Shown here in pieces: positions 60,560 through 64,000 of a stretch of 64,000 nt of DNA. This stretch comes from Anaerozeibacter quisquiliarum (lineage in GTDB: Bacteria; Bacillota; Clostridia; Christensenellales; Aristaeellaceae): NCBI GenBank assembly GCA_051162045.1, contig JBISDI010000001.1; one strand, written 5' to 3'. A program made the position numbers and the translations under genes. Under the pieces are notes generated by a model that saw only the letters and a list, made by a program, of their open reading frames with translations, ran no database searches and was not told the origin of the DNA. Within the stretch, counting starts at the first letter, position 1; every line of letters starts with the position of its first letter.

Positions 60560-61393
60560 TTACTTCAAATCACACATCTGTATGCCGTCTATGATATCCT
60601 GATAATAATACAGGAGCAAGAGCAATGGCGGAAGAAGAAACAGCGTGGATTTTGCGAAAATCGTCGCCTTCCCGCCATCCATCATAAGCGCCAACGACAA
60701 CGGATACAAAGCCCCGTTTTTAAAGTAAATCAACGGTTGCTCCACCAGATTCCAGGCATCCACAAAGGAAAGAACCGCGCCGGCGCAGATCAGGGGTTTG
60801 GATAGGGGGACAACCACCCTGAGCAATATGTTCATGGAATGCGCCCCATCCATGACGGCGGCGTCAAAGAGTTCCGACGGCAGCCCGACAAAGTACTGCC
60901 TGTACATAAATGTGCAAAAAGGCATAAATATGCCGGGCAGTATGATGGCATAAGGCGTATCCAGCATATTCATTCGATCCAGCACAAAATAGTTGGGGGC
61001 CATCGTGACCTGAAACGGCAGTATCATCACGGCCACAAACAGAAAAAACAGCAGATTCCGATGCTTCAATTGAAAACAGCCCAGGGCATAGGCCGTGAAT
61101 ATTCCGATGACCATCTGCCCAAGCGCAACGCTCAGTCCATATATCGCGGAGTTTGCGTAATACCGGATGTACGCCACCTCATCGATGAGGATCCGCTTAT
61201 ATTGACGGATAGAGGCAAACTCCGGAAACAGTTTTATGTTCAGCATGCCCGTCACGGTTGGGGACGCGATCCGTTCGGCGTATTCGGCAATCACGGACAG
61301 GGATTCAAACGAATACAGCGCCGTAAGCAGTATGGGTACGGTTATTGTAACGCACAATACGATCAGCAGCGTTCTGTTCAATATGGATTTCAT
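60560..61393 (-). CDS. CUT1-type sugar ABC permease (MalG/UgpE-like)
   Basis: Permease of 277 residues with six TM segments. The EAA loop reads ELFDAAVMDGAHSMNILLRVVVPLSKP, and MILPFQVTMAPNYFVLDRMNMLDTPYAIILP precedes it as in MalG-type proteins. A start at 61414 (TAATG overlap with the upstream permease) is possible; the ATG at 61393 has GAAGAGGG at good spacing and was chosen. It forms a pair with the upstream permease. Sugar specificity not predictable. Confidence 0.9.
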   Translation of the reverse strand: MKSILNRTLLIVLCVTITVPILLTALYSFESLSVIAEYAERIASPTVTGMLNIKLFPEFASIRQYKRILIDEVAYIRYYANSAIYGLSVALGQMVIGIFTAYALGCFQLKHRNLLFFLFVAVMILPFQVTMAPNYFVLDRMNMLDTPYAIILPGIFMPFCTFMYRQYFVGLPSELFDAAVMDGAHSMNILLRVVVPLSKPLICAGAVLSFVDAWNLVEQPLIYFKNGALYPLSLALMMDGGKATIFAKSTLFLLPPLLLLLYYYQDIIDGIQMCDLK

Positions 61394-61413
61394 ATAAAAC
61401 CCTCTTCGCTCCA

Positions 61414-62265
61414 TTACATGCCACCGTTTGATATTCTTTTGTCCAACGCAAATGCGAGTCCAAATATTACGGCGAGCATGAACAACAGGATGTATGAGGC
61501 GGCGGATAGGCTGTTGTAGTTCATTTTGAGGAAGAGATTGTTTATGAAGTGCTGAACGGTATAGATTGCCTCGTCCGGATACGAGCCGCTCAGCGCGAAT
61601 ATCTCCTTGTATATCTTCATGTTGTTCATAAACGCGATGAAAAAGGCGAATACAAATGTATGCGCCAGCAATGGCGCGGTGATACGCGCATGCTGCCTGA
61701 TGGGGCCGGCCCCTTCCAGTAAGGCATGCTCATAGTATTCACTCGGCACGGATTGTATCGCCGCGGAAAACACCAGCGCAATAAACCCCGTGTTCCGCCA
61801 CAGGTAGAGCATGACGATGACCCACCGAAGCGCGCCCGATGTCAGGAGCGACAACGGAACGCCCCACAGCTGGTGCAGCGCGTTGCCGACCACTCCGTTG
61901 GGCGCGAGCAGGATCAGGGAAATGGGCGCCGTGGCGGATACGGGCAGCGCATAGGGCATGAAAAAACCGATCCCGCATGCCGTCCCCAGTTTTCCAAAAT
62001 TCTTCAAAAAACACGCGAGGGAAAAAGACAGGACGACGATAGTCGGAATGCAAGCGGCAAAGAAGAAAAAGATGTTTCGAAGCGATAACCAAAACAATGG
62101 GTTTTTGACCAGGTTGGAAACCGCTTGAAGCCCTATATTGACACGGGGATAGCTGTTGCTGGAGAACACAAATCGCACGCCATACAAAAGCGGGATAATG
62201 TGAAACACCAGCAGACCAGCCATCCCCGGCAAGAGATATAAATGGGCCGACTTGCTTCGTATCAT
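61414..62265 (-). CDS. CUT1-type sugar ABC permease (MalF/UgpA-like)
   Basis: Permease of 283 residues with six TM segments. N-terminal HLYLLPGMAGLLVFHIIPLLYG and the EAA loop EYYEHALLEGAGPIRQHARITAPLL are typical of MalF/UgpA. The ribosome site is weak (GGGAG lies over 15 bases away), which suggests lower translation than its neighbours. It follows the solute-binding fusion by 77 bases. No ATPase gene is found in this cluster; CUT1 systems often borrow a shared MsmX-type ATPase encoded elsewhere. Confidence 0.9.
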   Translation of the reverse strand: MIRSKSAHLYLLPGMAGLLVFHIIPLLYGVRFVFSSNSYPRVNIGLQAVSNLVKNPLFWLSLRNIFFFFAACIPTIVVLSFSLACFLKNFGKLGTACGIGFFMPYALPVSATAPISLILLAPNGVVGNALHQLWGVPLSLLTSGALRWVIVMLYLWRNTGFIALVFSAAIQSVPSEYYEHALLEGAGPIRQHARITAPLLAHTFVFAFFIAFMNNMKIYKEIFALSGSYPDEAIYTVQHFINNLFLKMNYNSLSAASYILLFMLAVIFGLAFALDKRISNGGM

Positions 62266-62342
62266 AGTCTAACCGTCCGTTCTCCCTTAGGATCTGTCGT
62301 GACGACAATGCCTGGTAAGCCCATGGGATGAGTTTGCCAATT

Positions 62343-64000
62343 CTACCCCAAATCCTCTTCCCACCGGCTCATCTTCAGCTTTTCAAGAAAAACATCCGCG
62401 CCCTGATCGACCGTCTTTGTGCCGTTTCCGATTTCCAAATTGAGATTGTAAAAATCAATGTGAAGCTCGTCAGCCCATGGGACATCGGCGTACTGTACGC
62501 ACTTTTCATAGCAATCGGCAAAAGCCCCGCTTACCGGTTCACGGCTCCCTGTGTTAAGCGGCTGCTCCGCTTCCATGAGCACATATGATTCTCCAAGCCG
62601 CCGTCTCCCTTCCAGGTATTCGATGAGCTTTAACGCGGTTTCCTTGTTTTCGCTGTACGGATTGACCACCATCCATGTCACGTTGACAGGGAAAACGGGC
62701 GCGCCTCTCGCAACCGAAGGAAGCGCTGTGAATTCATCCGCCGCGCTCGCGTCGCCACTGATGTGCTGCAACCGCATCACCGCGTTGGTTCCATCGCCGG
62801 AAAAACACCCGCGCTCGCGCATCGACCGCAATGCTTGGAACGCCTCTCTTATGGTCGCCCGCGCGCTCTGTTCGTCGCTTACGTCGACGTTTATGCACTC
62901 GTCCGCGATGCCAAACATGATCTCCATTTCGTTGCCGGCGATGGGCGCGGCGCCGCCGGCGATTTTATTCATATGGTCGAGAAAAGCCGCCCAGGTTATG
63001 TCTTTTGCGACATCGCCCACATCCGCGTTGTATGCGGGGTTTGCGGACAGACCGTACCCAAACATGGCGATCGGATAACCGAACATCCTGCCGTTTAAGC
63101 TGCACAATGCCCGAAAACGGGGAAACCATCCGGCGCTGCCTTCCGCAATGACGTCCGACTCCAGCAGATCGACAAAGTACTGGTTCTCTATAAGCCCATG
63201 CGCCCCCCGCGCATTCGAACGAATTTGGTAAATGTCCACGCTTTTGTCGCCGGTCATCATCATGGTCTTCAATTGGTCGCCGCCCATGTCGTCCACTTCC
63301 TGAAAAACCACGGAGACATTCGGATGCTCGTCGGAAAATGCGCCGGTATTCAGCCACGTCTCGCCGCGGTATGTCAATACCATCCGGCTGGATGTTCGCT
63401 GTCCGGGCACTCGATAAACGGTTTGAGCCGCCGCGGGATTCCACATGAGCACGCCGTCCTGATACGCGCGCAACTTCGTCCGTCCAAGATACGCCCGCGC
63501 CAGGAACTCCATGGGGACACTATCCCCCTGCCTTGTAAAGTCACCCGAGAAGAGCGTATTGTCCGACACATAGTAGGCTTTGCCATCTCCGAAGGCGATG
63601 CTCGACGGCGCGGCCGCGTTCACTTCGCGTTCGTCCAGCAACTGCAAGGCGGACAGCGAATGGGTGGAATGGATGAACGAAGCTTCGTCCTCATCCCCGC
63701 CGTCTTGAAAAGACACGATCGACAGCAGGCCATCCGGCCGTACGGCAAGGCAATTCACGCCTTCCACATCTACCCTATGCCAATCCCCGCTCTTTGTATC
63801 GACGACCCAAACGCATGACGCGTCCCCTTCGCTTATGCCATGTACGATGAGAAAATCGCCAAACGCATCCAGACTGATGATTGACGCCAGATCGCCGATC
63901 CGCTTGTCATAGGTCTGAACCAAGGCGCCGTCCGTGGTGAACTGGTCGAAGCGTTGCCCGCCCGAATCCGCAACCCAAATCCTGTTTTCGTAAAGCGCTA
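62343..64000 (-). CDS. Beta-propeller/extracellular solute-binding fusion protein, 5' end outside the window
   Basis: The 551 visible residues start inside a repeat of the NHL type (NRIWVADSGGQRFDQFTTDG) and continue through further four-stranded blades with FLIVHGISEGD, VWVVDTKSGDW, GVNCLAVRPDGLLSIV and AYYVSDNTLFSGD (visible to about residue 210). Then a family-1-like solute-binding domain begins (VVFQEVDDMGGDQLKTMM, VDIYQIRSNA, MFGYPIAMFGYGLSANPAYNAD, later TWMVVNPYSENKETALKLIEYL), typical of CUT1 binding proteins. No internal start fits: the TTG at 63923 has no ribosome site and lies within a blade, so the gene must begin beyond the right edge. A propeller fused to a binding domain is unusual. 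Confidence 0.85.
   Translation of the reverse strand, partial: ALYENRIWVADSGGQRFDQFTTDGALVQTYDKRIGDLASIISLDAFGDFLIVHGISEGDASCVWVVDTKSGDWHRVDVEGVNCLAVRPDGLLSIVSFQDGGDEDEASFIHSTHSLSALQLLDEREVNAAAPSSIAFGDGKAYYVSDNTLFSGDFTRQGDSVPMEFLARAYLGRTKLRAYQDGVLMWNPAAAQTVYRVPGQRTSSRMVLTYRGETWLNTGAFSDEHPNVSVVFQEVDDMGGDQLKTMMMTGDKSVDIYQIRSNARGAHGLIENQYFVDLLESDVIAEGSAGWFPRFRALCSLNGRMFGYPIAMFGYGLSANPAYNADVGDVAKDITWAAFLDHMNKIAGGAAPIAGNEMEIMFGIADECINVDVSDEQSARATIREAFQALRSMRERGCFSGDGTNAVMRLQHISGDASAADEFTALPSVARGAPVFPVNVTWMVVNPYSENKETALKLIEYLEGRRRLGESYVLMEAEQPLNTGSREPVSGAFADCYEKCVQYADVPWADELHIDFYNLNLEIGNGTKTVDQGADVFLEKLKMSRWEEDLG

Noticed and set aside
63000..63923. Independent gene starting at the TTG at 63923
   Set aside because: The frame remains open and protein-like (blade motif) to the window edge, and the TTG has no ribosome site, so the gene is partial.

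Overview
The window reads as a chromosome segment of a GC-rich Firmicute, most likely a Clostridia lineage (Christensenellales-like bacteria are one possibility; this is inference). The support is a serine T-box, DnaD and DnaI-type helicase loaders, a RelQ-type alarmone synthetase, a Bce-type two-component/ABC detoxification module, an mgl-type sugar ABC operon, and the Firmicutes gene order rplS-rbgA-rnhB-yraN-comM-dprA-topA-trmFO-hslV-hslU. Most genes are packed in operons with 1-4 base start/stop overlaps and strong GGAGG sites. No rRNA, tRNA, CRISPR array, transposase or phage gene was recognised.

Layout. Positions 1-6046 (minus) are a serine operon behind a T-box with a UCC specifier: serS, a HAD phosphatase, an orphan adenine methyltransferase, a protein with two similar barrel-like modules, serC, and serA (cut by the left edge). 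Positions 6070-10647 (minus) are bceRS then bceAB with a palindromic leader. Positions 10659-16958 (minus) encode one secreted protein of 2099 residues made almost entirely of bacterial Ig-like (Big_2) modules. At 17111-19549 relQ diverges from tgt, followed by yajC. At 19692-23690 lies mglBAC plus a new 69-residue membrane protein, then an exported FMN/FAD reductase (23856-25628). Positions 25896-29141 (minus) are capE-capF-capG, a complete UDP-L-FucNAc pathway. An unknown secreted protein and a PatB-type C-S lyase follow (29340-31915), then lplA, an AEC permease and an M29 aminopeptidase on the minus strand (32250-35291). Plus-strand DnaD-DnaI-ProX-like genes and a ParE/ParC pair occupy 35425-42820. 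The conserved housekeeping chain runs from 57920 down to 42833 on the minus strand. It is interrupted between yraN and comM by a 1333-residue protein that appears to fuse two GT-C glycosyltransferase modules.

From about 58083 to the right edge the base composition falls from roughly 65-68% to about 50% GC in the lines sampled, and a different cluster begins: a beta-propeller/solute-binding fusion (cut by the right edge), two CUT1-type sugar permeases, an HlyD-type adaptor and a MacB-like permease, with no ATPase in view. This is the best candidate for an undescribed system. The second is the tandem glycosyltransferase. The third is the placing of a DNA methyltransferase under tRNA-Ser control.

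Several promoters share an unusual -35 hexamer, TTGCGC or TTGCGT, with 17-18 base spacing to a TATAAT-like -10 (relQ, tgt, dnaD, rplS, the exported flavoprotein). Short palindromic elements cluster at convergent gene ends (25.6-25.9 kb and 31.9-32.2 kb).
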